From Bathymodiolus brooksi (taxonomy: Eukaryota > Mollusca > Bivalvia > Mytilida > Modiolidae), in NCBI GenBank assembly GCA_963680875.1, contig OY804578.1, positions 96,563,689 to 96,627,688 of the forward strand: a stretch of DNA of 64,000 nt, given 5' to 3'. The notes beneath the pieces are model-generated. The model was given only the letters and a program-made list of their open reading frames with translations, ran no database searches and was not told where the DNA came from. The translations under genes and the position numbers were made by a program. This document shows, piece by piece, positions 1 through 11,613 of this stretch. Every line of letters starts with the position of its first letter. The stretch's first letter is position 1.

Positions 1-195
1 AAAATAATAGTAAAATACTTCAAACTTAATGCACCCATTTTCGGACAAGCTGATTATTGCATTCGTTCCGCATACAGTGGAGAACTTTATTCTACAACTG
101 AGAAATGGGCCTTGTATCTGACTCCATATTATTTATTCTATGATCCAAGGTGTGACGAATATAAATTAATGTGTTGCCCTGTTGTTTTGATCTAA
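1..195 (+). other. Open stretch at window edge, unassigned
   Basis: Frame 1 stays open from the window edge to a TAA near 193-195 and is unusually Tyr/Cys rich. I do not recognise a PTP motif in it. It could be intron of the phosphatase gene that is open by chance, or part of an exon cut by the edge. Confidence 0.2.
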
Positions 196-470
196 ATATG
201 TTGTGTTCATTTAATATGAGCATGACCTAAAGAAAAAAGACTAAAGGACTAAGAATGATATACCAAACACGTCACAAAAACCATGTACTTTTCCTGTTTG
301 CAGAAGCAATCAGTATTTAATGACGGAATATATCTTTAAACGGGACACTATACAATTGGTATTCAAATGTCTGTTTAAAAGGTAACCAGATACTGTAAAG
401 AATTATCTATCTTGAGTAAAAATAATGTAAAATGTTGTCTTCTCCTTAATATGTTACTTATGTGATGTAG

Positions 471-603
471 GAGACAAACAAGTATCTATGACTGAATGGA
501 ATACAGATAATGTACCGTCGTCTGGGACATGTATGTTAGATCTTCTGAACAATGTTTCGTCCTGGCGAGATGATCATCCTGGTTCAGTTACGGTCGTTTG
601 TCA
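471..603 (+). CDS. Receptor-type tyrosine phosphatase, D2-domain exon (WPD-loop region)
   Basis: This is an internal exon of a receptor protein tyrosine phosphatase. The acceptor ends ..tgatgtag and the donor is CA|gtaagt. The peptide has the segment preceding the phosphatase P-loop: MTEW at the position of the catalytic WPD loop, then a helix-like LDLLNNVSSW, then SVTVVCQ running into the P-loop. The WPD loop reads W-N-T-D rather than W-P-D, and the usual VHC is VVC. Both changes are typical of a second (D2) domain with weak or no catalysis. Upstream exons lie outside the window or were not recognised. It joins in frame to the exon at 1612. D2 domains usually act in stability or partner binding; that role is inferred here. 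Confidence 0.82.
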
Positions 604-1611
604 GTAAGTCTGGTTATTTAGATAAATAAAATAATGTAAATATCGCATGTACCTTTTAAAACATAAGACAAGTTTGAAGATGCCAGACTCCGTAAATCGA
701 AGGACAGACAAGACAATGGCCAAAAGAAAAACAAAAGGACAAAGAGTAAATTACAAAACACTACATAGAAAACTATTGTTCGAAGAACAGGAATCTCTCT
801 TTACGAAATATAAAATGAAAGAAACAGCTACTAAAATAAATTTCAGGAGATTTGATTTTATTATGACAATTCCACGGAGTATATTTTCTTTCATACTTTT
901 TTTTTGCTTGCATTGGATAAGTGAGAATCAAGATCTTAATAATGTGTTTTGTTGTTCCACATCATCATGAATGTGTACACTTATCAAATACGTAATTTTA
1001 CCAATAATTTATCCCACATTTTCCAATATATTTCACTATAAGTCAAGGATGAATGTTTCCACAAAAAAAAATATAATGGTTTTATATTTGTTCTTCGTCA
1101 TTTTAAGATAAAATACATGAAAGTAGATAACAGAAAAATGGGGTGCGTCTTCATTTAAACAATGTTGTTGTAATATTCTCTTTGTCTATTATTAACATAT
1201 TGAAAACTAGTCACAATATGTTTTATCGTCTTTGTCTGTGTACATACTAAGTAGTTTGTAAATTACAAAATGAACAAAACGGAAAAAAACGAAAACTAAA
1301 TAGTTTCAAAGTAAAAAGGAATATATGACTACAGATTACAATAGAGACAACATAGTCCTAAAACTGATTATTAAACTATGCACAGTGTATCACAAAGTAT
1401 GTCTTTTAGATTTGTGAAGCACTTTGTATCATATTATTTCTTTCTTTAAGAAATATTTCAAAAGTTTTTGACGGACTTGCATTGGAATTTATGTTTATGT
1501 ATATTTCATAAGAGAATCATTTCAATTCTAAAAATGATCTACATTGTTTGTTTAAACTAAAGTCTTATGGGAATGAATGATCAATTTATGGTCATATATA
1601 TGTTTTTTAAG
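604..1611 (+). other. Phosphatase intron
   Basis: AT-rich intron between D2 exons. It contains a chance-looking 107-codon reading frame at 647-970, rich in Lys and Phe, which I do not regard as a gene. No repeat family was recognised. Confidence 0.6.
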
Positions 1612-1747
1612 GGATGGATGTAAGAGAAGCGGTGTCTTTGTTGCCCTCAGTCTGGTTTTAGAGAAGATAGAAATAGACGACGAAGTAGACATATTCCAGG
1701 TGGTGAGAACAATACAAATACGAAGACCGGAATTCTTTCCTAATTTT
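1612..1747 (+). CDS. Receptor-type tyrosine phosphatase, D2 P-loop exon
   Basis: The acceptor is tttttaag|gg and the donor is TTT|gtaagt. Joined to the previous exon it forms the P-loop C-Q-D-G-C-K-R-S-G. This keeps the C-x5-R-S geometry of the PTP signature but replaces the preceding His with Val. It continues as VFVALSLVLEKIEIDDEVDIFQVVRTIQ and a RRPEFFPNF segment, which match the alpha-4/alpha-5 region of CD45/RPTP D2 domains (DIFQVV is almost invariant there). Position in the family and lost loop residues suggest D2 rather than the active D1 domain. Confidence 0.88.
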
Positions 1748-2193
1748 GTAAGTTTGTCAATTTCAACATACTTGCATAATTTATTATATTTTTAATATTT
1801 GTTTCTTTTTATTATCATTTTATATTGTCATTGTTTAATTTTGTCTTGTTGTACTTGTCCTTGCAATTCGCATTTATCTTCATGTATGTACAAGGGAAGA
1901 ACAGAATTACAAAAAAAAAGAACAAAACAAAAAAAAAGATTATCAGCTAAGAAAAATCTAACTCTTAACACTGGTGGACATAATGTTCAGACATTTAGAA
2001 ATGATCATATATACAATACATTTAATTGAAAGTAGACCAAATTCTACTGTGAACAATATACAACTATTAATCAGATGTGTTTTACAATGCCAAATTGGGT
2101 ATATATTATAATATAGAAGTATTCTGCCTTTCGATTGTTTCTGCTAAAATATACGTTTATAACTAAAACACTAATCATCCTTTTTTTCTACAG

Positions 2194-2274
2194 GATCAAT
2201 ATGAATACTGCTACCAGTGTACCAAAGAGCATTTAGAAGAAAAGTCCATTGATGAAATGCATAACAAACGTTAA
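2194..2274 (+). CDS. Receptor-type tyrosine phosphatase, terminal exon
   Basis: The acceptor is tttttttctacag|GAT. The peptide begins DQYEYCYQC, the usual 'xQYxFxY' motif of the last PTP helix, and ends about 17 residues later at TAA 2272-2274. The cytoplasmic end is therefore almost directly after the D2 domain, as in most receptor PTPs. With the exons at 471 and 1612 it forms one continuous frame on the + strand. Confidence 0.85.
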   Translation, partial: DQYEYCYQCTKEHLEEKSIDEMHNKR

Positions 2275-3476
2275 CAATTGATCTCAAATGAAATATGACG
2301 AACATATTTAAACTATATATTTGGATATATGCTTGTAATACGTTGTAGTAGTAAAGATCATGTATTATGGCTTATGATTGTTTAGCTTTCTGTTTACTAG
2401 TGATATAAATGATAACACAATCATCAATATATGTACGAACTTTTGTGTTTATACTAGTGGATCAGAATATTGGGCAGCTTTATCTATTAGTATATACCTT
2501 TACGCTTTAACTTGAAGAGAGATGTTGAGCACAGTGTGAAGCTGTGTGTAAGATCAAATATTGTAGTATATTACTAGTATATTGTTTCTACATATTTTAT
2601 ACAATTCTTGCATCCAAACAAATAGATCTTAGACATATGATATATAGAGGACACATGTACTTTTCATTTGTATATTTAGAAACATTATGGACTAATAGTT
2701 TTATTTACTAAGGAAATGGGATTCCCCAGATAAAACAACCGACCTGCCACACCACATTTACAAACATGTTATCATAGAGTTTTGGTCCGGCATAACTCAC
2801 CAGGGACGTGAATCGACCCAGTAACTTTAATGGTGATACTCACGTATTGCATGCGATATATGTCAATCCAACTACTCTATGATCACCACGTCACTTGTGG
2901 TTAAATGTGTTGCACTGGTATTGGGGGAAATGGACGTGGTCAGTACATTGGGCCGCAAACAACCACCCCTAGGAAATTATTATTCATTAGACTCTGATGT
3001 TGTTTACAAGCATTACATTCCCTAAGTACAAAACACTAATACAATTTAGTTGTAATGGTGAATTGTGTAACAACATTGCTAATGGTCGAGTTTATCGGAT
3101 GAGGTGGACCTCACTGTCTGAAAACAAGGTCATGTTTCTACCATTTGTGGTTCCCTCGAGAACACTATGCACACCATGTCTTCATTAAATATTAGAAAGT
3201 ATATCACAACGCTTAGTATATCTTGTACAATAGTTCTTTGTGATAACAAATGTAATATTCTGCCATCCATATATTTGATATTATGTTAATATATTTGTGA
3301 TAATTCTTAATATGTAATCAAGACTTACTGCATTTAATATACTTCGATATTATACATCAACTAAAGCTATTTGTGGGATACGATACAATCCATGGATGGG
3401 ATCGTTAATTACTGGACCATGGCACAATAAGTTGATATCAGCATTGACTGGACACTCTCTAATGTTATTACAATTA
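2275..3476. other. 3' UTR and intergenic DNA with a degenerate SINE
   Basis: Downstream of the phosphatase stop, AT-rich sequence presumably includes the 3' UTR. About 2702-2885 is a weak copy of the tRNA-derived SINE family (segments 'accgacctg', 'taactttaatggtgata', 'atccaactac'), with the tRNA-like end to the right. Nothing else was recognised. Confidence 0.4.
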
Positions 3477-4206
3477 TATATATACACAAAGAAAAAAGTT
3501 AAGCACCCCCATGTTTTTTTGAAATGACAAATGATACGACAAGTATCACGAGATTACTGACCAGATAATCTCAAGAACGCAATGGTGACCTGTTAGGACA
3601 TTACATTGGCGGTAAGAAACCACAAAAAGTCAAGAAAAATGTTAATTTAATGAATATTTAATCACAATATCACAAGGCCAGTTTTTGCAGTAAAACATGT
3701 CCATTTTAAGTATTGACCTTCACAGTTCAAAAAGCACGATAAGATTGTCATTTCACTTTCAAAACGTCACTTATCAATCACCTGACCAAATCTATTGCTC
3801 AAAGTTCAATACTGGGTGTAACCCCCACGTGCTTGGATGACGGCCTCAACCCTGCGTATCATCCCTCAAGTTAGACGTCGGATGTCCTGTTGTTATAGCT
3901 GCTGCTATTCCCGATGCAATGCTGCTTCCAATTGACGAATGTTTTGCACAGGAGGTTCCCGAGCATGTATACGACGGCCTAACATGTCCCAAATATGCTC
4001 TATAGGATTCAAATCATGGCTGGCCAAGGAGCAGAAGTCACGGCTAGTCGATATTAGACATAATTGTCACACCTGTGTGAGCACATCTTTTTAATGGAAC
4101 ATTGTTCTTGCTATAATCAATATAAATATTAGAATCTAAATTTAGTGTAACTTATTATGTTTTAATATATCAGGGGGTGCTTAACTATTTTCTTTGTGTA
4201 TATATT
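3477..4206 (-). mobile_element. Tc1/mariner-type transposon relic with TIRs
   Basis: Terminal inverted repeats of about 30 bp flank 0.73 kb. The left reads acacaaagaaaa..agttaagcaccccc from 3484 and the right is its reverse complement at 4173-4206. The minus strand near 3790-4015 encodes a broken transposase C-terminus with the hallmark LNPIEHIWDMLGRRI, the DD34D/E-family segment following the second aspartate. Stop codons interrupt it and the N-terminal two thirds are missing, so this is an internally deleted, non-autonomous copy. The TA-rich flanks fit the TA target preference of the family. Confidence 0.82.
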
Positions 4207-4374
4207 GTGTCAAACTGTCGCTTAATTTGTAATGTTAATATTTATATTTTTGATGTTTTTTTTTTATCATTTTTAATAAAAAAAACTTTATGATGTTCCT
4301 AGTCGCTTAAACTGTATTCTAATCATGAAAATGAACAAACTGATAGTTGTAATAATAAACAGTGTTGGGAGTAT

Positions 4375-4885
4375 CTCATAAAGCCAATCATTTCGGGTTA
4401 AATGGATCTGTTCGAATGATGAAAGCTCACAGAAACGTCTCGATGAACTTCTTGACCATTTGAAAAACAGGGGATATAGTCATAAGAACATTGAACAGGG
4501 TTTGTCTGCTTCGAAGGCGATCAGTATAGATCAACTTGCAGAATATAAAGTTAGACAATCAATAGAAAGGCAACGTTTGTGCATTCATATTATGCTAACT
4601 TCGGTGGTCTCTTACACATCATCCGTGTACAATTGGAGCACATCCTCATCTTTCCAAACTATTTCCCGAGTCTTCGTTAATGACTTTCAGATTACCGACA
4701 AAATTGAAATAATGAGAGCTGCGGTTATATCAAAGCCCAACATCCCACATCTGGGCATTGTAAAGGTTGTGGTAACCAACGTAACAAATATCGCCAGATA
4801 CAAGATACACATAAATTAAAAAGCAACCACATTAGCAAGATATGCGACTTGTCTTTCAAAGCTGTCAACATTGCATATATTCTAC
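4375..4885 (+). pseudogene. Penelope-like element, 5' part of split GIY-YIG endonuclease region
   Basis: Broken coding sequence of a Penelope-like retroelement: the RT-endonuclease linker (KRLDELLDHLKNRGYSHKN..), a Cys-rich GHCKGCG-like linker and the first beta strand of a GIY-YIG domain (FKAVNIAYIL). At least one frameshift separates the segments. It breaks off at 4885 where a MULE is inserted, and the second half resumes at 6869. The reading frame is restored exactly when the intervening element and one copy of its 8-bp target duplication are removed. Confidence 0.7.
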
Positions 4886-6860
4886 GATTTCCAGTCAAAT
4901 CGGCCCCAAGTCAAATCGGCCCCAGTCAAATCGGCCCCAAGTCAAATCGGCCCCAAAATAAAAAAAGAATAAATAAATAAAAATTATGTATTAATATAAA
5001 TTAATATTTTTGGTTCTAAGATGTAAAATTTTAATTTTATTTATGAGCGGATTCTTTTGTAAGGATCAACGAAATTAATTAATGATTAATTTATGGCATA
5101 ATTAAGTGATTAGCAATTTACATAACACGTGACTGCTGTCAAGGCAGTGTTCCTAGACAAGTAGTCATGTGGAAGGTGGCCAACCTTGGGCTGAAGACGT
5201 CCTACAACGAAAAGAAGGGCGTTCACACCTTCGTGAGGAAACTCCCGGCGTTGCCATATTTACCAGCTGACCACATCAGACCCGCATTCAACAACATCAG
5301 ACAAACCACATCCATTCAACTACAGCTGCTGATCAACTATCTGACCAACACCTGACTCAATAACACAACATGGAGTGTCCAGCAGTGATCTGTGTTCCGT
5401 CAGGACCAACAAGGATGTTGAAGGTAATTTTTATATTTTATTTATTTATACTCAGATATATACATATACATATTAATATAACTTGTAAGACAACTATGTG
5501 GATGTAGAATAAAGAAATAAACATTTATATAAATATTACTGTAGTCTGTTAATGTTTTTATTTAAAGGGGCATTATCTGACAAAATAGTAAATTTTTGTT
5601 ACCCATAAAAACAATCTGATATCATTTTTAAATGTTATGAAATGTACGCGCATAGCCCGGGGGAAAAAAGGTGCAACTGTTCGTGTTTTGAGATCGATCA
5701 AGAAATGGACGCCATCTTATTAATTGCATACAGTTGCATACGGAGAAAGCGAGGTCAAATTATTTGGTTGGTACGATAAGCTGTTTAATTTGAAATATTT
5801 ACCTTTATTTCATCATTTTAAAGCTATTTACCAATTTCCAAAACATATAATTTTTTTGATCAAAATCGTAGCTAATGCCTCTTTAACAATTTGTATACCT
5901 CAATATAATAACTCATTTTTACATTTCAGGTTGGCATCGCCGCTTCATAGGCAAAGCTGGTGGGTCAAACCTGCACTTGTACAAGTTGGTTCCTGCACTT
6001 ATGAAAGAAGCCAGATCGTCGGGGTAACTGTCCGTCTAGTTGAAGAACAGTCGTTGCGTAGATACCAAAGGGTCACTATCAAGAAATATCAGGGCAGACT
6101 GGCAGAGTTGTGGGACAAATATGAAGCCAAGACCATCAAGACTTCAGACTTTCTAAGAAGTGTTGGCAATATTTATGCAACCGCGGTATCAACATCCCAG
6201 GACAGTGTTAGCGAGTCATAACTCTATTGTGTTTGTATGCTATATGTATAGCATTGTGAATGTATCTTATATAAGTCATAACTCTTTTGTATAATGATGT
6301 GTTTATATACTGATAAACGTAATGGTTTATAGTAAAGAATTGAAATATAATTAGTGTGAAAAAAAAACATATTAATACAATGATTTGATCTGGGGCCGAT
6401 TTGACTTGGGGCCGATTTGACTTGGGGCCGATTTGACCGGTGCCGATTTGACTTGGGGCCGATTTGACTGCAATCGTAACTACTCGGCCATTCTCGCTAC
6501 CCTGCAAATAACCTCGTACGTACATAGTAGAAATTCTTCTTAAATTGTTTGCCGGAAGCTAAGTTAAGTTAAGCCGCACAAAAATATAGTCCACAAAAAT
6601 CCAATATGGAGGACATACAAAGTAAAATTTAATCATGCAAAACTAATTAAAACTTTAATTGAAATATAGAAAATTGCTTAAAATATAACTTGATCAAACT
6701 TTCATGTATCTGACATGTGAAAAGTAGTGCGATGTATACGCCTAATCCATACGAGGTTATTTGCAGGGTAGCGAGAATGGCCGAGTAGTTACAATTGGAT
6801 TTGACTGGGGCCGATTTGACTTGGGGCCGATTTGGTTTGGGGCCGATTTGACCCGCTACC
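4886..6860 (+). mobile_element. Mutator-like (MULE) transposon with GGCCGATTTGAC repeats
   Basis: A 1.98-kb insertion flanked by the perfect 8-bp direct repeat TATTCTAC (4878-4885 and 6861-6868). Both ends are made of tandem copies of a 16-bp unit (GTCAAATCGGCCCCAA) in inverted orientation at 4893-4955 and 6790-6852. A third inverted block lies at 6390-6475, followed by an inverted copy of sequence at 6748-6800, so the right third is palindromic. An 8- or 9-bp target duplication and long repetitive TIRs fit Mutator-like elements, and the enclosed transposase remnant confirms the family. It is inserted in the GIY-YIG region of a Penelope-like element. Confidence 0.8.
5167..6060 (+). pseudogene. 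MULE transposase C-terminal fragment (two exons)
   Basis: The first segment (5167-5422) carries a MULE C-terminal motif series (HTFVRKLPALPYLPADHIRPAF, then LLINYLTNT, then a broken TTWSVQQ..SVFR segment) ending TNKDVEG. After an apparent intron with gtaatt...ttcag borders (about 5423-5930) the frame continues WHRRFIGKAGGSNLHLYKL, the conserved end of MULE transposases. Internal stops (TGA 5353, TAA about 6025) and the lack of the catalytic DDE region make it non-functional. It lies inside the repeat-bounded element at 4886-6860. Confidence 0.7.
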
Positions 6861-6868
6861 TATTCTAC

Positions 6869-7156
6869 AGTGTAGTCAGGGCGGTATGCAGTACATTGGC
6901 GAATCAGAGCAATCGTTTTGCATTGGATATCGGAGTGATTATGAACGAATGTCAGACACCTCCATAGTCGTAATTTAATATCGATTGCTTCCCGTAATGA
7001 CGATTCAGGCAAGCTTAAGATCACTATTATTGAACATAGTACACATTTGACTAATGAGATGTGGGTAGGTCGTGAAAAGTTTTGGATAAGAAAGATGGAA
7101 TATTCCCTCCATTTTGAATACATGAGGAAAACTAACTCCATTGTGAGGAGACAATG
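6869..7156 (+). pseudogene. Penelope-like element, 3' part of GIY-YIG endonuclease
   Basis: This continues the fragment ending at 4885. Over the junction the peptide runs into QCSQGGMQYIGE, the second beta strand of GIY-YIG (the 'QYIGE' motif), then after frameshifts KITIIEHSTHLTNEMWVGREKFWI, the usual 'IEH..RE.FWI' end of Penelope-like endonucleases, with TGA at 7154-7156. GIY-YIG nickases of this class prime reverse transcription. This copy is dead through frameshifts and the MULE insertion. Confidence 0.7.
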
Positions 7157-7314
7157 ACCTGCTTACATTCAGAACTGTGGGCTTGTCTTGTAAATATTAA
7201 TTTTATTTTTAGTACTATGCCCTACTTATTCATTCAATACATTTGACGTGTTCAGTAACTTCTGTGAATATCATTGGTTAATAGTACACGTGGACATGAT
7301 CTAAATTATTCACT

Positions 7315-7550
7315 ATTTCTGAGGCGACCGTACGTCGTGGTCGTGATGATATCATAGTTGGATTCATAACTACCTATGCAGTCAATAACAATCATCACTA
7401 ACATTGTGAGTTCGAATACAACATTATTGTCAGTTACATGCGACAGGTCGGTGGTTGTCTCCGGGTACTCAAGTTTCCCCCACCAATAAAACTGATGGCT
7501 ACGATATAACTGAAACATTGTTGACAGTGGTGTTGAACACCATTACCCCT
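7315..7550 (+). repeat. tRNA-derived SINE (family 1)
   Basis: A tRNA-like head (B-box-like GAGTTCGAAT near 7410) is followed by the family body 'gacaggtcggtgg...ctccgggtactc...ccaccaataaaactga...tataactgaaa.attgttga' and the tail 'gtgttgaacacc'. This family recurs at least twelve times in the window in both orientations. It interrupts or abuts the MITE-like repeat starting near 7555. Confidence 0.72.
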
Positions 7551-7554
7551 AACC

Positions 7555-8560
7555 CCAGAATCTTAGATATTATGAAACTAGAGCAAAATCATTTTATGGT
7601 AGTAAAAAAATAGAAAGCTATGCTTGAGGAAAAAATTGTAATATCCGATCCTCTTATACCGCCGCCCCCCTGCTCCTAAGACAACTAAAGAATAACCAGA
7701 ATCAAACGAATACAACTGGAGCACAGAATTTGAAGGAATTTAACAATACAGCTGGGTGGCTGTCTGGTTTTTTTTTGTTTTTGTTTTTTTTTGTAATGAA
7801 TTAATCAAGTAGAGTCACCCTCAAACCACCCCTCCCCCTCCGACCTGAAAATATAAAAGACAAATGCAGTCATTTTTGGACATCCACTGTGTCAATAATA
7901 AGAATTCAATAGCTTTTTGTTATTGGTAACTAGTTATTTTTTATCTCACAAACAAAGAAACTAGCAAAGGATGGGTGTGTGATATCTTTCCTCGACAATT
8001 TCATTTTTTTATGGGTGCCATCCATGAAAAACATAAATTAAAATATTTTAAAAATCTGACAGTAAAAGTTTGTAGAATTTGGTGCAATGATGTCTATATG
8101 TCTATTCTTCAGTGTGGAATTTTTTGGTGGAAATTAATCGACAGGAATTATTTTAATCCGATTTTTAATACCAAGGTGGTCTTCGGGGCTTCCCCCTTTT
8201 TGCAGTTTCCACTGTTTTGCACGTGATTATCTCCAAACAGGATATTCCGATATGCTAGATATTTCATATTTATTCAACAACAACACTCTCAAGTGTATTA
8301 AAGCCAAAATATTCCCTTTCAATCAGAAATAAATGTGCATATCTATTAGAATCTTCCGAAACTAGTATTACCATCTGGCGTCAAGAATACCCCCAAAATT
8401 GTTATATTTAGGATGTGCTATGGAGAAAACGGCACGGTGAAATTTTTTGAAACTTGGGCAGATAATGTATTTAGATATAACTATTCCATGATGCAATTTT
8501 TTAAAAATTGAACGATGGGAACATTTTAGGGTAATCCAGGTCTACACCCTTAATGTAGAT
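7555..8560 (+). repeat. Copy 1 of a TTAA-type MITE family, left end missing
   Basis: About 1 kb that aligns with 42590-43411 (shared runs such as 'gtgcaat.atgt.tatatgt.tattctt' and 'tggtggaaattaatcgac'). The right end GTCTACACCC|TTAA near 8550 matches the TIR/TTAA end of the copy at 42190-43407. The left about 400 bp are absent and a SINE stands there instead. Confidence 0.6.
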
Positions 8561-9260
8561 ACGATAACGTATCTCCCTTAAATGGTGGTATAATGCATTG
8601 TTTGAAATTACACAACTAAAAACTGATGTCACTGGCAAGCTTTGCTTCTGTTCTGTTTAAAGCAAGGGTGAGAATTTTATATGTTTCGCTAAGCTTATCA
8701 CCTGTTCAATATGAACAAGTTTACTGGATATTTTTCTGCTTCTTTGCACTGTTTTTCCAGACATTCTATTTCTTTTCTTTAAAAAATGTTGGAATGTTAA
8801 TTGTGACATCTGATCCTCCATATGCAAATATGACACAATTCCACCAGTTGAACATCCAAAAAATACTATTAGGTAATGTGTTTCTATTTTATTTGTAGAA
8901 TAAGTAGATCATTGTGCAACCTGATGTTTTAGTTTTTGGAATGGTATTTTTGTGTCATCTACAATAAGTCGGGTTGATGAAAGTTTATTTCAATCAGATG
9001 GACTAAAAAGATACTACATTGTATCTAAATCACTATGTGGCCATCACAAAGCTAACTCCTTCCATTGTCTAGACATAACATTTATCCAGGATATCAATTT
9101 TCAATATTTAGCTGGCCCACTCTGTTGTATACATTATTCAAGTTATGATCATTGTCAGGTCTAAAGTTTTCAATAGCAAGGGATGACCAAGCTGGAGCTT
9201 GATATCCAAATTCCTAATAGAGTGGAACAGCATAACACATTTTTCATAGACTAATTTGCA
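8561..9260. other. Unassigned AT-rich DNA
   Basis: Two open frames of 70-90 codons occur here (8626-8898, 8952-9164). They have no recognisable domain and no splice-site or repeat context that supports them. Possibly the degenerate 3' part of the neighbouring LINE. Confidence 0.3.
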
Positions 9261-9639
9261 CTCTAAACACATCCCTTTTCCCCACAATGCACATTAGACG
9301 TACACAGAAGTCCACATTCCTCTTCTTCTTTTCTTATGAACTCAAATTTTGTGTCATTTCTTTTGCTACGTCTGTCACCTCCTTCAGTGCCGATGTTTCT
9401 CCTTAAGAAAGCTAAAGTATTATTTGCTTTTTTAGTGATGACATCTACGTGGGTGTTCCAAGAGAGGTTTTTAGAGATGTTAAGGCCTAGGTATTTCGTA
9501 GAATCAACATGTTGGAGTATGTGTCCATGTATGGTGTAGTCATGGTGTAGTGGTTTACGTTTCTTAGTGATGGTCAATACTTCACATTTGTCTGGGTTGA
9601 ACTGCATTTGCCACTGCTGTTCCCATTTGATTAAGTTGT

Positions 9640-10983
9640 CTAGGTCTTCTTGAAGTTGGGTACAGTCAGAGGTGAAGCTGACCTTCCTATACAGTCATCA
9701 GCGAAAAGACGGGTCTGAGATATTGCGTTGCCTGGCATGTCGTTGATGTATACAAGGAAGAGCAAGGGTCCTAAGACCGTTCCTAGTGGAACTCCAGATG
9801 CAACAGGATTTGTTGATGACGAATTTCCTTCCAGTACAACAGTTTGGGTACGGTCTGACAAGAAATCCTGAATCCATGAGAGAGTTGTTTCGTACTCCAT
9901 AATGATCAAGTTTCATTAATAGTCGGTTGTGGGGAACCTTATCAAAGGCCTTAGAGAAGTCCAGTAAGATACCGTCTATCTGGTCGCCAGAGTCAAGTGC
10001 CTTTGATAAGTCATGGATAGTTAGAACTAGTTGGGTATCACATGATCTTCTCTTGCAGAAGCCGTGTTGTTCGTCTGAGAGGATGTTGGTGTTTTCTAGG
10101 TGGGTAAGAACACTGCTGTGGATTATGTTTTCCATGATTTTACAACATATCGATGTTAATGATATACCGTAGGCCTACAGTTGGAAGGTTGGCCTTCTGT
10201 CTCCCTTTTTAAATACAGGTGCGACTATAGCTGTTTTCCAGTCAGATGGGATTTTACTCTGGTTAATGGATGCTTGGAATATAAACGTGAGTGCTGGTGT
10301 TATCTCTTTGGCTGTTTCCTTCAGTAGGCGGCCCGGGATACTGTCGGGTCCCATAGCTTTGTGTGGATTTAAGCTTGTCAAGAGTTTCATGACACCATTG
10401 TGGTGGATTATAATAGGTGGTATCTCTGGTGTAGAGCTCACTCCCATATATGGCATGTTACTTAGGTCTTCAGATGTAAAAACAGACGAGAACTGAGAGT
10501 TAAGTATGTTGGCCTTGGTTGTATTGTCACTAAAGGTAAGTCCATTACGTTTCAGTGGTGCAACTCCACATCTATCATTCTTCTTGTTTTTGATGTAATT
10601 CCAGAAGAGTTTTGGACTGGCTTCTTCGCTACATATTATGTTGTTAATATATGAGCTATATGCCTCCCTGCATTTCTTTTGGGCGAGTTTCTTCATTGTA
10701 TCGTATGAGTTCCAGTTCCTTGTTTTGTGGGTGCGTTTTGCTCGATTGTATAGTTTTTGTTTCCGTCTTGACAAGTACGCAGGTCTTTTGTAATCCAGGG
10801 TTGAGTTATTCTTGTGGAAGTTGTTTTCGATGGTATACATTCCTCCAGTATATCAGTGCACTTGGTCTTGAAGTAATCCCACAGAGTGTTAATGTAGGTG
10901 TTAATTGTGAACTTTTCCAGTATGTTGTTTGACATTTCCTCTATTTTGCTTTTTAGTTTCTGTGTGTCTGCCTTTTTCCACAT
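9640..10983 (-). pseudogene. LINE reverse transcriptase, frameshifted
   Basis: Overlapping frames together give the RT: KAMGPDSIPGRLLKE, KTAIVAPVFKKGDR, (frameshift) EQHGFCKRRSCDTQL, GILLDFSKAFDKVPH, (frameshift) ASGVPLGTVLGPLLFLVYIND and RLFADDCIG. The catalytic F-A-D-D box is intact in sequence, but at least three frameshifts break the protein. The thumb NPDKCEVLTITKKR...STKYLGLNISKNLSW follows at 9607-9400. Confidence 0.85.
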
Positions 10984-11083
10984 GTATATTTTGCGTTTTA
11001 CTGGCTTTTGTCTTGATATTGCAATGTTGGAATCTACAAAGACTATTTCATGGTCACTGATGCCTGGTATTGCTTCGCATCTA

Positions 11084-11587
11084 TTAATTAATGATGGTCG
11101 ATTTGTAAAAAATACATCTAGCAGATTTTGGTCTCTTGTCGGGAAGTTGACGGATTGAATAAGACCTAAGTCTTCTTCTAGTGCTAATTTCTTTACGATA
11201 CTGGTTGCTGGTTATAGTGTTCGATGACCAATTGATATCAGGTAAGTTCAGGTCTCCTATCCAGATGGTGGATTTTGTGTTCTTATGGCAAATGTCAGAG
11301 ATTATGTTTGACAGGTCTTTAGAGTATTCAATGCTGCTATTAGGTGGTCTGTATGCAGATATCACAATGAGTGACTTGTTGGAATCACACTCAATTTTAC
11401 TGGCGATAATCTCACAGTCGCAATCAGTGACTGTTGTTATGTCAATGGGATTACTGTTGATATTTGACTTGATTGCAAGCATGACACCTCCGAATCCATC
11501 TTTTCTGTCTTTACGGAATATTTCGTAATCGGATTCGTCTGGTAAGATTTCGCTGTTGCATATAGACGGTTTAAACCATGTTTCCAC
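11084..11587 (-). pseudogene. LINE apurinic-type endonuclease fragment
   Basis: Contains the catalytic ETWF motif at its start, GFGGVMLAIKS, VISAYRPPNSS and GDLNLPDINW, which are in order the metal-binding Glu and the Asp/Asn pair of AP-type LINE endonucleases. The N-terminal strand before ETW is missing through a deletion. The frame drifts after about residue 140. Confidence 0.82.
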
Positions 11588-11613
11588 ATATAATGTCTAA
11601 AAAATTCCAGAAA

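Noticed and set aside
647..970. 107-codon open frame in the phosphatase intron
   Set aside because: Low-complexity Lys/Phe-rich peptide without domain, lying between two well-supported exons of the same strand.
6208..6525. 105-codon frame on the minus strand
   Set aside because: Its start is simply the 16-bp repeat of the MULE end read as protein; no real gene.
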